Positions 35,606-44,415 of a DNA stretch of 64,000 nucleotides are shown here, one piece after another (within the stretch, counting starts at the first letter, position 1; each line of letters opens with the position of its first letter). The stretch lies in the NCBI GenBank assembly GCA_964615305.1, contig CAZTNA010000006.1:109244-173243 (forward strand), given 5' to 3'. Made by a program: the position numbers and the translations under genes. The notes beneath the pieces are model-generated. The model did not search any database. It was not told where the DNA came from and was given only the letters and a program-made list of their open reading frames with translations. Origin of the DNA: Bog-950 sp964615305 (GTDB lineage Bacteria; Bacteroidota; Bacteroidia; Chitinophagales; LD1).

Positions 35606-36451
35606 ATGCTTATTATTGAACGCATAGAAACACTGAGCTACAAATTGCTAACTGACACTACAATTTCCTTTTTGAAAGATGGTTTGCATCACCGGCACCT
35701 TATATGGAGATTAACCAAAACTAAACTTAGCTTACAAGTTAAGCGGTCTTCTTTAGGCGTATTCTGGATTTTTTTTACCCCTCTAACAACAGTGGCGGTT
35801 TGGTTTGTGTTGCACAAAACCGGGCTGCTTCATGCAGGGGTCGAAGGAGTGCCGTATATAATTTACCTGATTTCAGGGGTTACAATTTTCAATCTTTTTT
35901 CAAGCACTTATGATTTGGTTTCACGTTGCGTAGTAGAAAACACCAACATCATGCTCGATGTAACAATTCCTCGCAGTGTGTTTGTTTATGAGAAAGTCAT
36001 AAGTAGTTTGATTCGTTTCCTTATGCTTTTTGTAGTAACGCTTATTTTTATGGTAGCATCCGGGTTTAAGTTTTCAGCTACGTCTCTGGTTACGCCTGTA
36101 TTTTTGTTGCCTTTGCTTTTTTTTGCTGTGGCTACAGGAATAGTTTTTTCACTGCTTCGCGTAGTTCTTGTAGATGTAGCCATGTTAGCTGACAAACTCA
36201 TACACCTGATAATTTTTATAACCCCGGTTTTTTATAACAGGTTAGAAAACACTGTGTTCTTACAAAAAATTGTAGCGCACAACCCATTTACATACTTAGT
36301 GTGCATTCCTCGCGATGTCTTGATATACGGCTCTTTGCCAGATGTATCAACGTTTGCATGGTGTTTTCTTATTTCAACTGTGCTATTGTTACTGGCTATT
36401 CATTTTTTTGAAAAGGCAAATTTGTTGGTTACAGAAAAACTATTGGTGTAA
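35606..36451 (+). CDS. ABC-2 type polysaccharide export permease (Wzm/KpsM-like)
   Basis: A 281-residue permease with six hydrophobic segments (near 55-75, 85-105, 135-152, 160-190, 200-215 and 250-270). The N-terminal cytoplasmic helix and the IWRLTKTKLSLQVKRSSLGVFWIFF region are typical of the ABC-2 permeases that export O-antigen, capsule and teichoic acids. The ATPase gene follows after three bases. The gap to the divergent acyltransferase gene is only 17 bases, so the promoter must lie inside that gene's 5' end, or translation starts at a later codon. It is the first gene of the glycan operon. Confidence 0.88.
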   Translation: MLIIERIETLSYKLLTDTTISFLKDGLHHRHLIWRLTKTKLSLQVKRSSLGVFWIFFTPLTTVAVWFVLHKTGLLHAGVEGVPYIIYLISGVTIFNLFSSTYDLVSRCVVENTNIMLDVTIPRSVFVYEKVISSLIRFLMLFVVTLIFMVASGFKFSATSLVTPVFLLPLLFFAVATGIVFSLLRVVLVDVAMLADKLIHLIIFITPVFYNRLENTVFLQKIVAHNPFTYLVCIPRDVLIYGSLPDVSTFAWCFLISTVLLLLAIHFFEKANLLVTEKLLV

Positions 36452-36454
36452 GCT

Positions 36455-37237
36455 ATGTCAGATACAGCGTTGGTTACAGTTAGTGGGGTTAGTAAAAAGT
36501 TTACCCGACACCCTCAACAAAGTTTTTGGTACGGTTTGCAGGATGTTGCAAAAGCTGCACTCGGCCTACACCGACAAACAGGCAAACTTCGCCCCGATGA
36601 GTTTTGGGCAGTTAAAGATGTTTCGTTTGCATTAAACAGGGGAGAGATATTAGGAGTGGTAGGCAGAAATGGATCCGGGAAAACAACGCTGATGAGGCTG
36701 ATTGCCGGAATTTACCCACTCGACTCAGGTGCCGTTTCTGTGAACGGAAGAATTCTCGCCATGTTTACTCTAAAAACAGGCATGTATGCTCACCTCACCG
36801 GGCGGCAAAATATTTATCTGAAAGGTTACCTGCTTAATCTCACTAAAAAAGAAATAGATAAACATATAGATGAGATAATTGAGTTTACTGAGTTGGGCAA
36901 TCGTATTGATCAATTGCTAGGCTCTTATTCAGATGGCATGCGTGCGAGAATTGGTTTTGCTATTGCTACTTGTGTAAAGCCCGACATTTTTATTATTGAT
37001 GAAGCACTATCGGTAGGCGATCAGGCATTCCGGCAAAAATGTTTTTTGCATTTACAGAAAGTAGCCAAAGAAACAGCTGTATTGTTTGTTACTAATAATA
37101 CAGAACAAGCGGAAATGCTGGCAACTAAAATTTTAATGCTGCGCAACGGTGAAACAGCCATGATGAGCAGTAATGTAAAAGAGGTTGCCCAGTTTTATCA
37201 TACCGAAACCGGAATTAAAGAGACAACAAATTTTTAG
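36455..37237 (+). CDS. ABC polysaccharide export ATPase (Wzt/KpsT/TagH-like)
   Basis: A 260-residue ATP-binding subunit with Walker A GRNGSGKTT (about 70-78), signature SYSDGMRARIGFA (about 165), Walker B IFIIDEALSVGD (about 185), and a long N-terminal insert including the FTRHPQQSFWYGLQDV segment that is typical of polysaccharide exporters. The signature reads YSDGM rather than LSGGQ, as expected in this subfamily. There is no C-terminal carbohydrate-binding extension like that of E. coli O9a Wzt, so any substrate recognition by that route is absent. It pairs with the permease three bases upstream and is followed two bases later by a sulfotransferase. Confidence 0.92.
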   Translation: MSDTALVTVSGVSKKFTRHPQQSFWYGLQDVAKAALGLHRQTGKLRPDEFWAVKDVSFALNRGEILGVVGRNGSGKTTLMRLIAGIYPLDSGAVSVNGRILAMFTLKTGMYAHLTGRQNIYLKGYLLNLTKKEIDKHIDEIIEFTELGNRIDQLLGSYSDGMRARIGFAIATCVKPDIFIIDEALSVGDQAFRQKCFLHLQKVAKETAVLFVTNNTEQAEMLATKILMLRNGETAMMSSNVKEVAQFYHTETGIKETTNF

Positions 37238-37239
37238 CT

Positions 37240-37956
37240 ATGAGTTTTTTCTTTTGGAAACACAAACAAGTAAAGCCCCCACAAGTTGAATTGGTTTCGG
37301 TTCATATACCCAAAACTGCCGGCACATCTTTTAGAAATACACTTAAAAAAATTTATGGCGAAAAAGAAGTTATACGATTAGATATAAGTGCTGGTACAAA
37401 AGCTGTAAAACTTAACGAGAAACCATACGAACACGGTGTGTTGCCAGATTATGTGAGAGTAGTTCATGGGCACTTTCACATTAAAGATTTGTATAGCTGT
37501 TTTCCTGAACTTGAACCGGTACCGGTTATTACCTGGCTGCGACACCCGGTGAAAAGAACCATTTCAAATTACTACTACCTGCTTCAGCAAACCGAAAATG
37601 CTTTAGAAACTGCCAAAATAAACATGGGGGCTTTTAAACACCTAAGACGTTCACTTGAAGAATATGCTTCTCAACCGGCAAACAAAAACAGGATGAGTAG
37701 AATTTTAGAAGGGAAGAAAATAGATGATTTTTTGTTTGTAGGTTTGGTAGAAGAGTACGAAAAAGATTTGGAGTTACTTGGCAAAATACTAAACTGGAAA
37801 ACAGTGCCCCACATAGTAAACAACGTAACCTCACGAAAACAAGAAGTAAATAGGCAAGAAATTTTGGATTTAATATTAGAGTACAATAAGCAGGATGTTG
37901 AGTTGTATAATTACATATTAAGTACGCGAACCCCTAGTAATCAACTTGCGATATGA
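37240..37956 (+). CDS. P-loop sulfotransferase (family 2)
   Basis: A 238-residue cytosolic sulfotransferase. The 5'-phosphosulfate loop HIPKTAGTSFRN (22-33) and the 3'-phosphate-binding motif WLRHPVKRTISNYY (99-112; R101, S109) match the Sulfotransfer_2 superfamily, whose members transfer sulfate from PAPS to hydroxyls, often of carbohydrates. The rest of the sequence is divergent. It lies inside the glycan export operon, two bases after the ATPase and overlapping the next gene by four bases (ATGA), so all are translated together. Sulfation of the exported glycan or a precursor is the natural inference; the acceptor is unknown. Confidence 0.85.
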   Translation: MSFFFWKHKQVKPPQVELVSVHIPKTAGTSFRNTLKKIYGEKEVIRLDISAGTKAVKLNEKPYEHGVLPDYVRVVHGHFHIKDLYSCFPELEPVPVITWLRHPVKRTISNYYYLLQQTENALETAKINMGAFKHLRRSLEEYASQPANKNRMSRILEGKKIDDFLFVGLVEEYEKDLELLGKILNWKTVPHIVNNVTSRKQEVNRQEILDLILEYNKQDVELYNYILSTRTPSNQLAI

Positions 37957-40022
37957 AAATGTGGCTGGCCTCGTTTCCTCGATCAGGCAACACGTATTTT
38001 AGAAACATACTCTACTACTGCTATGGCATAGAAAGCAGTGCGTTTCATAATGGGGAACATTACCCGGTAGATCCTCAGTTTCAAAAATATGATGTGGTAA
38101 AAACTCACCTATTGCCTCATGAGTTGCCTAAGGTTAATTGTCCTGTGGTTTATCTCATACGCGATGGAAGAGATTCTCTGGTAAGTATGGCACATCAAAA
38201 AAAAGATTTAATAGATGTTCAATCTACATTATACTCAAATTTGCAAGAAGCTATTGTAGCTGCGGAGGGTACATTTTTTGGCGGGTGGAGTGAAAACGTT
38301 AAACAATGGATGGAAAAAGCTGATGTTGTAATACGTTATGAAGATTTAGTGGCTGACCCTATTGGTCAAGTTGAGCGGTTGAGAAAGTTTATAGATATGC
38401 CCGAGGGTGACATTACAAAGCTACCCACCTTCGAACAAATGAAAAAGGGCGAAGCCTATTTCGGATTGAAAGAGTTAGATGAATTTAAGTTGAACAGCAA
38501 AACTGAACAAACTGCTAAATTTTTCAGAAAAGGCAAGTCAGGATCATGGCGCGATGAAATGCCTACTCATCTCCAGGATCTTTTTTGGAACTACCATGGA
38601 GAAACAATGGAACGATTGGGTTATACCTACACCGGTGACAAAAAAGAAATGGACGACCTTTATGACAGTTCTTGGAAGCAAAAAATAAATCCATACACGT
38701 TACCAAACACTGTGCCTTCAAGAGTTTTAGTAGAAGCAGACAAAATTTTACTACCGAGCCGTGATGGGGTAAAAAGGTATGTGGTGGAGTTGCTCGCTGC
38801 CATAAAAGATTTGACTAATGATGTAAAGCATCAGTGGACAGTTGATGTGCAAGTGATGGATAAAATTTACACTATCAATTCTTATCTAGTCCATACTTTT
38901 GACCGTGATTTACAACCACCCAAGGAACATTTTACATACGAAGAAGTGTTGCTCTTTATACGCAGAGTTATAAAAGCTCTTACACCATCACCTGTGTACA
39001 ACACACTAGCACCAATCTATCGGAAAAAAATAAGAAAGAGTGTGCTTTCATATCGCAATACAGTTGTGTTATCGCAGTTAGAAGATGATGTGCAGTTGGC
39101 TACTCCAGGTGTTGATGAGAAAAACAATACCAATACTAGGTATCACCTTATGCACATACCACTGCCTCAAAACTACAGGCATGCTAATAGCCGGGCCGAT
39201 AAGTTTGTATTTACCGTGCACGATCTTTCGCATAAGCTGTTTCCACAATTACATAAGGACGAGAACGTAAAGCTGGCAGAAGAAGGAATGCAGTTTATAG
39301 AAAACAATCAATCGGGTGTTATTAGTATTAGTAATGCTACCCAAGTTGATTTAAAAAACTTGTATCCGAGCATAAGAGGTACTGCTAAAGTAGTACCCGA
39401 AGCCGTTGATCGTACAAAGTTTAAATACAACGTAAATAAACACTACGCGGATATGATTCGCACCAAATACAATATACCGTGTGGCGATTTTTTTCTCACA
39501 GTTTCAACCATTGAGCCAAGAAAGAATATTGAAACTCTTTTGTCGGCATTCAACAATTTGTGTGAACAACTGCCCGACCGGAATTTTTCTTTGGTAGTTG
39601 TAGGTAGCAAAGGGTGGAAGTATGATTCTGTTTTTAAGCATAAATCAAGGTTTTCAGATAGAATAATTTTTGCCGGGCATGCTTTAGACACAGAGTTAGC
39701 TGCATTGTATTCAGAGGCAACTGCGTTTTGCTATTTGTCGTTGTATGAGGGGTTTGGCTTGCCAGTGTTAGAAGCCATGAGTTGTCGCTGTCCGGTGATT
39801 GTAGCTAATAACAGTAGTTTGCCTGAGTTGGTTGCCGATGCCGGAGTTTTAGTAGAAACCAAAAATGTAGAAGCAACCGTTGCTGTCATGAAACAGATGT
39901 TGCTTGACAAGGACTTCCGCGAGCAAAAAGCGGTTCAGGCATGGAGAAGATCATTTCAGTTTAGCTGGAGAAAAACAGCTATTGATACTTTGAAGGCATA
40001 CAATGCAATTCTCGAACCTTAA
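37953..40022 (+). CDS. Sulfotransferase-GT4 glycosyltransferase fusion
   Basis: A 689-residue bifunctional protein. Residues 1-235 are a sulfotransferase of the SULT type: 5'-PSB loop SFPRSGNTYFRN (7-18), 3'-PB motif YLIRDGRDSLVSMA (67-80; R70, S78) and the C-terminal RKGKSGSWRD (192-201). Residues about 258-689 are a GT-B glycosyltransferase of family GT4, with VSTIEPRKNIETLL (517-530) and the E-x7-E motif EGFGLPVLE (599-607). No frameshift separates them; reading is continuous. The start ATG overlaps the preceding sulfotransferase by four bases. I infer that the same polypeptide adds a sugar and sulfates it or a neighbouring residue. I know of no characterised protein with this order; a search is needed to say how rare it is. 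Confidence 0.85.
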   Translation: MKMWLASFPRSGNTYFRNILYYCYGIESSAFHNGEHYPVDPQFQKYDVVKTHLLPHELPKVNCPVVYLIRDGRDSLVSMAHQKKDLIDVQSTLYSNLQEAIVAAEGTFFGGWSENVKQWMEKADVVIRYEDLVADPIGQVERLRKFIDMPEGDITKLPTFEQMKKGEAYFGLKELDEFKLNSKTEQTAKFFRKGKSGSWRDEMPTHLQDLFWNYHGETMERLGYTYTGDKKEMDDLYDSSWKQKINPYTLPNTVPSRVLVEADKILLPSRDGVKRYVVELLAAIKDLTNDVKHQWTVDVQVMDKIYTINSYLVHTFDRDLQPPKEHFTYEEVLLFIRRVIKALTPSPVYNTLAPIYRKKIRKSVLSYRNTVVLSQLEDDVQLATPGVDEKNNTNTRYHLMHIPLPQNYRHANSRADKFVFTVHDLSHKLFPQLHKDENVKLAEEGMQFIENNQSGVISISNATQVDLKNLYPSIRGTAKVVPEAVDRTKFKYNVNKHYADMIRTKYNIPCGDFFLTVSTIEPRKNIETLLSAFNNLCEQLPDRNFSLVVVGSKGWKYDSVFKHKSRFSDRIIFAGHALDTELAALYSEATAFCYLSLYEGFGLPVLEAMSCRCPVIVANNSSLPELVADAGVLVETKNVEATVAVMKQMLLDKDFREQKAVQAWRRSFQFSWRKTAIDTLKAYNAILEP

Positions 40023-40031
40023 CGTTTTAGT

Positions 40032-41144
40032 ATGCGTATTGCCATTCTAGCCGGTCCGGTAGATAATCAGAGTGCAGGTGTGCATGTTTATACCGTACAA
40101 ATGATTCATGCCCTTTTGCATGCCGACAAAAGCAACCAGTATGTGTTGTTTCGAGAAAAGAAAGATGAGCAGTTTGGTAACGTTGAACAAATTGTAGTGC
40201 CTAACATATCGCTGCCTATTGGATTTGCTTCACTTCGTATGTTTTTTATAGTTCCGTTTTTGTGTTGGTGGTATAACATTGATGTAGTAATTGAACCGGC
40301 ACATTTTGGCCCGTTTAATTTGCCAAAACGCATTAAACGGGTAACAATTATACATGACCTCACACCACTGCTTTTCCCTGAAATGCATCGCTGGCATAGC
40401 CGAGTATTGCAGCAAATTTTTTTAAAAGGCATTTTAAAAAGAACTGATTTAATAATTGCCAATTCAAGTAATACGGAAGCAGATTTGAATAGGGTATTTA
40501 GTTTCACAAAGAGCAAAACAACCGTCATTTATCCTGGTGTTGAAGAATTGTTTGCACCTGCCCAAAATCACCAAGTCTTAGAGCAGCATGGTATTACATC
40601 AAAATATTTTTTGAGTGTTAGCACCATTGAACCTCGGAAAAATATTAACCTATTGCTGAAAGCTTTTGATTTGTTTTTAACGAAAAACCCAACCTGCAAT
40701 TTTCAATTAGCCGTTGCTGGGGGAAAAGGGTGGAAATACCAATCTTTTTTCGATACGCTTGAAACATTAAAACATAAACACCGGGTTCTATTGCTCGGAT
40801 ACGTGCCGAAGGAGCACTTACCTGTTTTGTATTCATCAGCTCAGGCTTTTTTTTATTTGTCGCAGTATGAAGGGTTTGGTTTTCCGATTGTAGAAGCGCT
40901 CAGTTGTAATGCGTTAGTAGTTACAGCCAAAAATTCCAGTTTACCGGAAGCAGGGGGCGAGGAGGTAACTTATGTAAGCAAATTGACGGTTGAAGCAATT
41001 GCTGAAAAAATGCAGGAGGTGTATGGTGGCAGTCTTTCCTTGAAATCAGAACCTGACAAAAGGTTCAAACATCTTTCTCAATTTAGCTGGAAAAAATTTG
41101 GGGCAGAGTTAAACAGCCGAATCAGCATGTTGTTGAACAAATGA
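40032..41144 (+). CDS. GT4 family glycosyltransferase
   Basis: A 370-residue GT-B enzyme. The N-terminal domain has MRIAILAGPVDNQSAGVHVY and the DLTPLLFPEMH motif; the C-terminal domain has VSTIEPRKNINLLLKAF (about 197-213) and the sugar-nucleotide E-x7-E motif EGFGFPIVE (about 280). It is close in sequence to the GT domain of the fusion upstream (both share STIEPRKNI and KGWKY), suggesting duplication. Nine bases separate them. It probably adds another sugar to the same glycan. Its 3' end overlaps, tail to tail, the GT4 gene on the other strand by 36 bases. Confidence 0.9.
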   Translation: MRIAILAGPVDNQSAGVHVYTVQMIHALLHADKSNQYVLFREKKDEQFGNVEQIVVPNISLPIGFASLRMFFIVPFLCWWYNIDVVIEPAHFGPFNLPKRIKRVTIIHDLTPLLFPEMHRWHSRVLQQIFLKGILKRTDLIIANSSNTEADLNRVFSFTKSKTTVIYPGVEELFAPAQNHQVLEQHGITSKYFLSVSTIEPRKNINLLLKAFDLFLTKNPTCNFQLAVAGGKGWKYQSFFDTLETLKHKHRVLLLGYVPKEHLPVLYSSAQAFFYLSQYEGFGFPIVEALSCNALVVTAKNSSLPEAGGEEVTYVSKLTVEAIAEKMQEVYGGSLSLKSEPDKRFKHLSQFSWKKFGAELNSRISMLLNK

Positions 41145-42245
41145 TTTATTAATGTTCTGCTTTCCGCCTAATTCTTCAATCAGCGCCTGATATTTCAAAA
41201 TAGTATCCGCTAATTCAAACCTGCGCAACGGAGTTTTTTTCCATTCTCCCTGGTATGCTTTTAATAAAGCTAAAAACAAATGTTCAGCGTCTAATTTTTC
41301 TAGATTGATGTATTGCCCTGAAACAGTTTCGGGCAATGCTCCTTTATGGGACGAAATGATTGGAACACCGGCAGCAGATGCTTCTGCGGCTGAAAAACAA
41401 AACCCTTCACTTTGGCTGGGGATAACAACGCATGATGATGTAGCAACTTCTTGCATTAACTCTTCAAATGATAAATTATGATACAATGAAACATTCTGGC
41501 TTCCATTCATCCGGTTTACCTCACTAATAATTTTGAGAAACAGGTGTTCGGGGTGTGTAGGAACAATCAATTTTACACGTACGTCAGGGTGTGTTTCAAT
41601 AAATTGTGCAGCGGCAGCCAAAAAAATATCTAATCCTTTAGAAACTCCAAGTCTTCCGAAATACGTAAATGTAAAGTTGTCAGGAGGTAACCATCTTTGA
41701 ATCTGAGTTTCTTTGTAATTCAATCCGTTGTATATCAACGTAACCTTTTCGGGGTTTTGCACCCGCTCAATTATTCGCTGCTTAGTAAATTCCGATACAG
41801 CTATTATTCGGTCGTAATTAAACAACAACAATAACCGCTCATAGATAAAATACATTACTTTTTGTATTCTGTTTATATAGGGCAACTTAAACCAAAGTTT
41901 CCCCCACACTTCGTGAAATACTAAAATGATTTTTCGTTGCATAAGCAACGAAGCTATTTTCGCTGATAATACTGAATTGTAAGTAGAGGTTATTACTAAT
42001 TCATTTTTGCGTACATAGGGGAGCACTTTAAAAAAACCAAAAAACGTAAACAGAAACCTGCTCATGGGCATTCGTATAACCTTCACTCCGTTGATAGTTT
42101 CTTCTGCTGCAATATTTTTATGATGTCTGGATGTAATTACAGTTACACTATGGTTTTCGGTTAATGATTCTGCAAGTGCTTTAAAAAGTTTTTCAACCCC
42201 TCCTAAGTGCGGATAGTAATGATCTATTACAAGCAGAATTCTCAT
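41109..42245 (-). CDS. GT4 family glycosyltransferase, convergent with the operon
   Basis: A 378-residue GT-B enzyme with the typical N-terminus MRILLVIDHYYPHLGGVEK, GRLGVSKGLDIFLAAA (about 195-210), and the E-x7-E motif EGFCFSAAE (about 278). It is not obviously a close copy of the two GT4 genes on the other strand. It ends inside the last codons of the convergent GT4 gene, a 36-base overlap. It is likely part of the same glycan pathway, though it could act elsewhere. Its neighbour 25 bases upstream on the same strand encodes a VWA-like membrane protein. Confidence 0.87.
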   Translation of the reverse strand: MRILLVIDHYYPHLGGVEKLFKALAESLTENHSVTVITSRHHKNIAAEETINGVKVIRMPMSRFLFTFFGFFKVLPYVRKNELVITSTYNSVLSAKIASLLMQRKIILVFHEVWGKLWFKLPYINRIQKVMYFIYERLLLLFNYDRIIAVSEFTKQRIIERVQNPEKVTLIYNGLNYKETQIQRWLPPDNFTFTYFGRLGVSKGLDIFLAAAAQFIETHPDVRVKLIVPTHPEHLFLKIISEVNRMNGSQNVSLYHNLSFEELMQEVATSSCVVIPSQSEGFCFSAAEASAAGVPIISSHKGALPETVSGQYINLEKLDAEHLFLALLKAYQGEWKKTPLRRFELADTILKYQALIEELGGKQNINKSFVQQHADSAV

Positions 42246-42270
42246 GATTTAATGAATTATGTCCCTGCGT

Positions 42271-44415
42271 TTAATATGCACCCAAATATTTACGGCTTAT
42301 CCACTCGGCTGATAGTAATGAAAGTAGAACTAAAAATATCCATTTCAGATTGATAGCACTCTCTGTGTTATAAGTGTCGAATAAAATTGGTTTAAGTGTG
42401 TTTTTACTTTCAATTTCTTCAGCAATTTTATCCATAGTGGTCATGTAGTGCATGCTGCCATTGTGTTGTGAAGCCAACTGGTAAAGTACTTGATGATTTG
42501 CTCTTGTCTGAAGAGCCTCTAACTGTAACGGGCTTACAGAAAATTTACCGCTTGCTGTGTATTTGCTGTTGCCGTAGTTTGTGCTTGCTGTGTAATGGTA
42601 ATTGCCCACTGGCAAAAAGCCGGCATTTAAATTATATGCTTTTTCTGTTTTGCTAAAATGAAAGTCATAGTTCTTCCCCTCATCACTTTTTATGTTAAGT
42701 TCTACATCGGCAATATTCACTAATTCATACGCAGCGTTGTAAAGTTCTGCTTCGAAACTAATAGCTTCATTATCCTGAAATATGTTTTTAGGAAGAGAAA
42801 CTCTAAATGGACGTTTATCATTTTTTACAGAAAGATATTGCACCGTTTTATTGATTAGTTCATTTGTAGCTTCATGACTTTTGTTTGTCAGATAGTCATA
42901 CAATCGCCACCGCCAGATATTTTCACCGGCAATTACGCCAGTTTTATGATCTCCATTTTCATTAAATATCCAAAATGGAAAGTCTGTTTCAACTGAATTT
43001 ATTTTCTGATTCAGTAGAGTTTTAGCTGAAGGATTTCCTGAAAAATTTCCAAAAAAACAACTCACTGGCGGTAGTTTGGGAATAGTTTGCAGAGTTTTAT
43101 CGCTAAGTGTAAACAAGGTAAAGTCTTTAGTCGCTTGTGTGGTTACTTCGTTTTGTTGGCTTCCTGTAGTTTTAATCAGTAGTGTATTTTGGTTTTTCTG
43201 AAAATCACTTACAGACGTTTGCGAGCCTACCACAAAAAGTAACGGTTTCTTTTGTTCGCTAGCATCTTTTAGCAGATTCGATATCTTGTTACTAGTTGAA
43301 GGTAACTGATGAAGGATGACTAAATTATATTCATTCAGTTTTTTGGAAAATGACTCAGCATACTCTACATCTAGCTGGTAGTTGCGATTGCTCTCAATTG
43401 CCGATTTAAACGCAGCGATATCAGGATGTGGCGAGTTAGCAACCAATAAAACTTTTTGCCTGCCATCCAGTACTTCCAAAAACACATCACGCGTGTTATT
43501 TCGCTGGGTTACTTCTTCTGAAATAGCGGAAAGTGAAACGCGATATCGTGCTATGCCAACTTCATCGGCAGGCAATATAAAATCGAAACTTTGGAAATAA
43601 CTATTGCCGTTGTATGTTATGTCTTTTGATTGCAACAAACGCTCGTTGCCGCCATTTTCAATTTCATAAACATTAAGCTTGGTGCTTTTACCGGGTAAGT
43701 TGGTGGCTTCAATATCTGCACGTAAGGTAAACTGGTCGTGCAGATAAGCAATCTTGTTGTAATAGATATTACTTACTCTTTGATCTTGTGGCAAGGTAGT
43801 ATCGCCAAGTGCAATTGTGTAAATAGAGTAAGAAGATTTTGCAGTTGTGTAAACAGGATTAATACCTGTATTATATATGCCATCGCTGGCCAGTATTACA
43901 GCGCCCAGGTTTTGATTGTAATACAAACTGTTTACTTCTTCAAAAGCATTGCTCAAATTAGTTACTTTGCCTGAATAAGTAAAATCTATTCCTTGTTCTA
44001 GTCCATCAGCGGAGTTGAATTCAGCCACGTCATATTTATCACTCAATTTTTCTACTAACAATTTGAGTTTTTCTTTAAACTCTGTGCTGTCTTTTTTTAA
44101 TCCGTTTATAACAGACTGGCTGTTGTCATTAATTACTGCAACTATAGGCTTTATCCGTTGTGTGTTTCGTGTGCGTATAAAGGGTGATAGTAGTAACAGA
44201 GCTAACAACGTTATACAAACAAACCGGAAAGTAGTGAGCCCATACTTCCATATCTTGCCATGGTTGTCTGCCTCCTCAAAAGTTGTATCACGGTAATAAA
44301 GAGTTGCAGCATAAACTGCACCAGCTATTACACAAAATGCAGCAAACCAAAAAGGGAATTGAAAAGATAGAGATGAGTTCAACAGTTGCAATTTTATCTG
44401 TTCATTGCACCACAA
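42271..44415 (-). CDS. VWA-like membrane protein
   Basis: A 714-residue protein with two N-terminal transmembrane helices (about 20-40 and 58-79) and one at the extreme C-terminus (IFLVLLSLLSAEWISRKY). The first extracytoplasmic part contains a von Willebrand A-like fold with a DxSxS metal site D97-N-S-Q-S101, and the rest is beta-rich (GKSTKLNVYE, PKNIFQDNEAISFEAEL). The build is that of a Bacteroidota family related to BatA-type or CARDB-like membrane proteins of unknown role. No ATG is available at the N-terminus: the frame opens with a TTG at 44415 that overlaps the fabG end by 22 bases, and two other TTGs lie shortly after, so the exact start is uncertain. Confidence 0.75.
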   Translation of the reverse strand: MWCNEQIKLQLLNSSLSFQFPFWFAAFCVIAGAVYAATLYYRDTTFEEADNHGKIWKYGLTTFRFVCITLLALLLLSPFIRTRNTQRIKPIVAVINDNSQSVINGLKKDSTEFKEKLKLLVEKLSDKYDVAEFNSADGLEQGIDFTYSGKVTNLSNAFEEVNSLYYNQNLGAVILASDGIYNTGINPVYTTAKSSYSIYTIALGDTTLPQDQRVSNIYYNKIAYLHDQFTLRADIEATNLPGKSTKLNVYEIENGGNERLLQSKDITYNGNSYFQSFDFILPADEVGIARYRVSLSAISEEVTQRNNTRDVFLEVLDGRQKVLLVANSPHPDIAAFKSAIESNRNYQLDVEYAESFSKKLNEYNLVILHQLPSTSNKISNLLKDASEQKKPLLFVVGSQTSVSDFQKNQNTLLIKTTGSQQNEVTTQATKDFTLFTLSDKTLQTIPKLPPVSCFFGNFSGNPSAKTLLNQKINSVETDFPFWIFNENGDHKTGVIAGENIWRWRLYDYLTNKSHEATNELINKTVQYLSVKNDKRPFRVSLPKNIFQDNEAISFEAELYNAAYELVNIADVELNIKSDEGKNYDFHFSKTEKAYNLNAGFLPVGNYHYTASTNYGNSKYTASGKFSVSPLQLEALQTRANHQVLYQLASQHNGSMHYMTTMDKIAEEIESKNTLKPILFDTYNTESAINLKWIFLVLLSLLSAEWISRKYLGAY

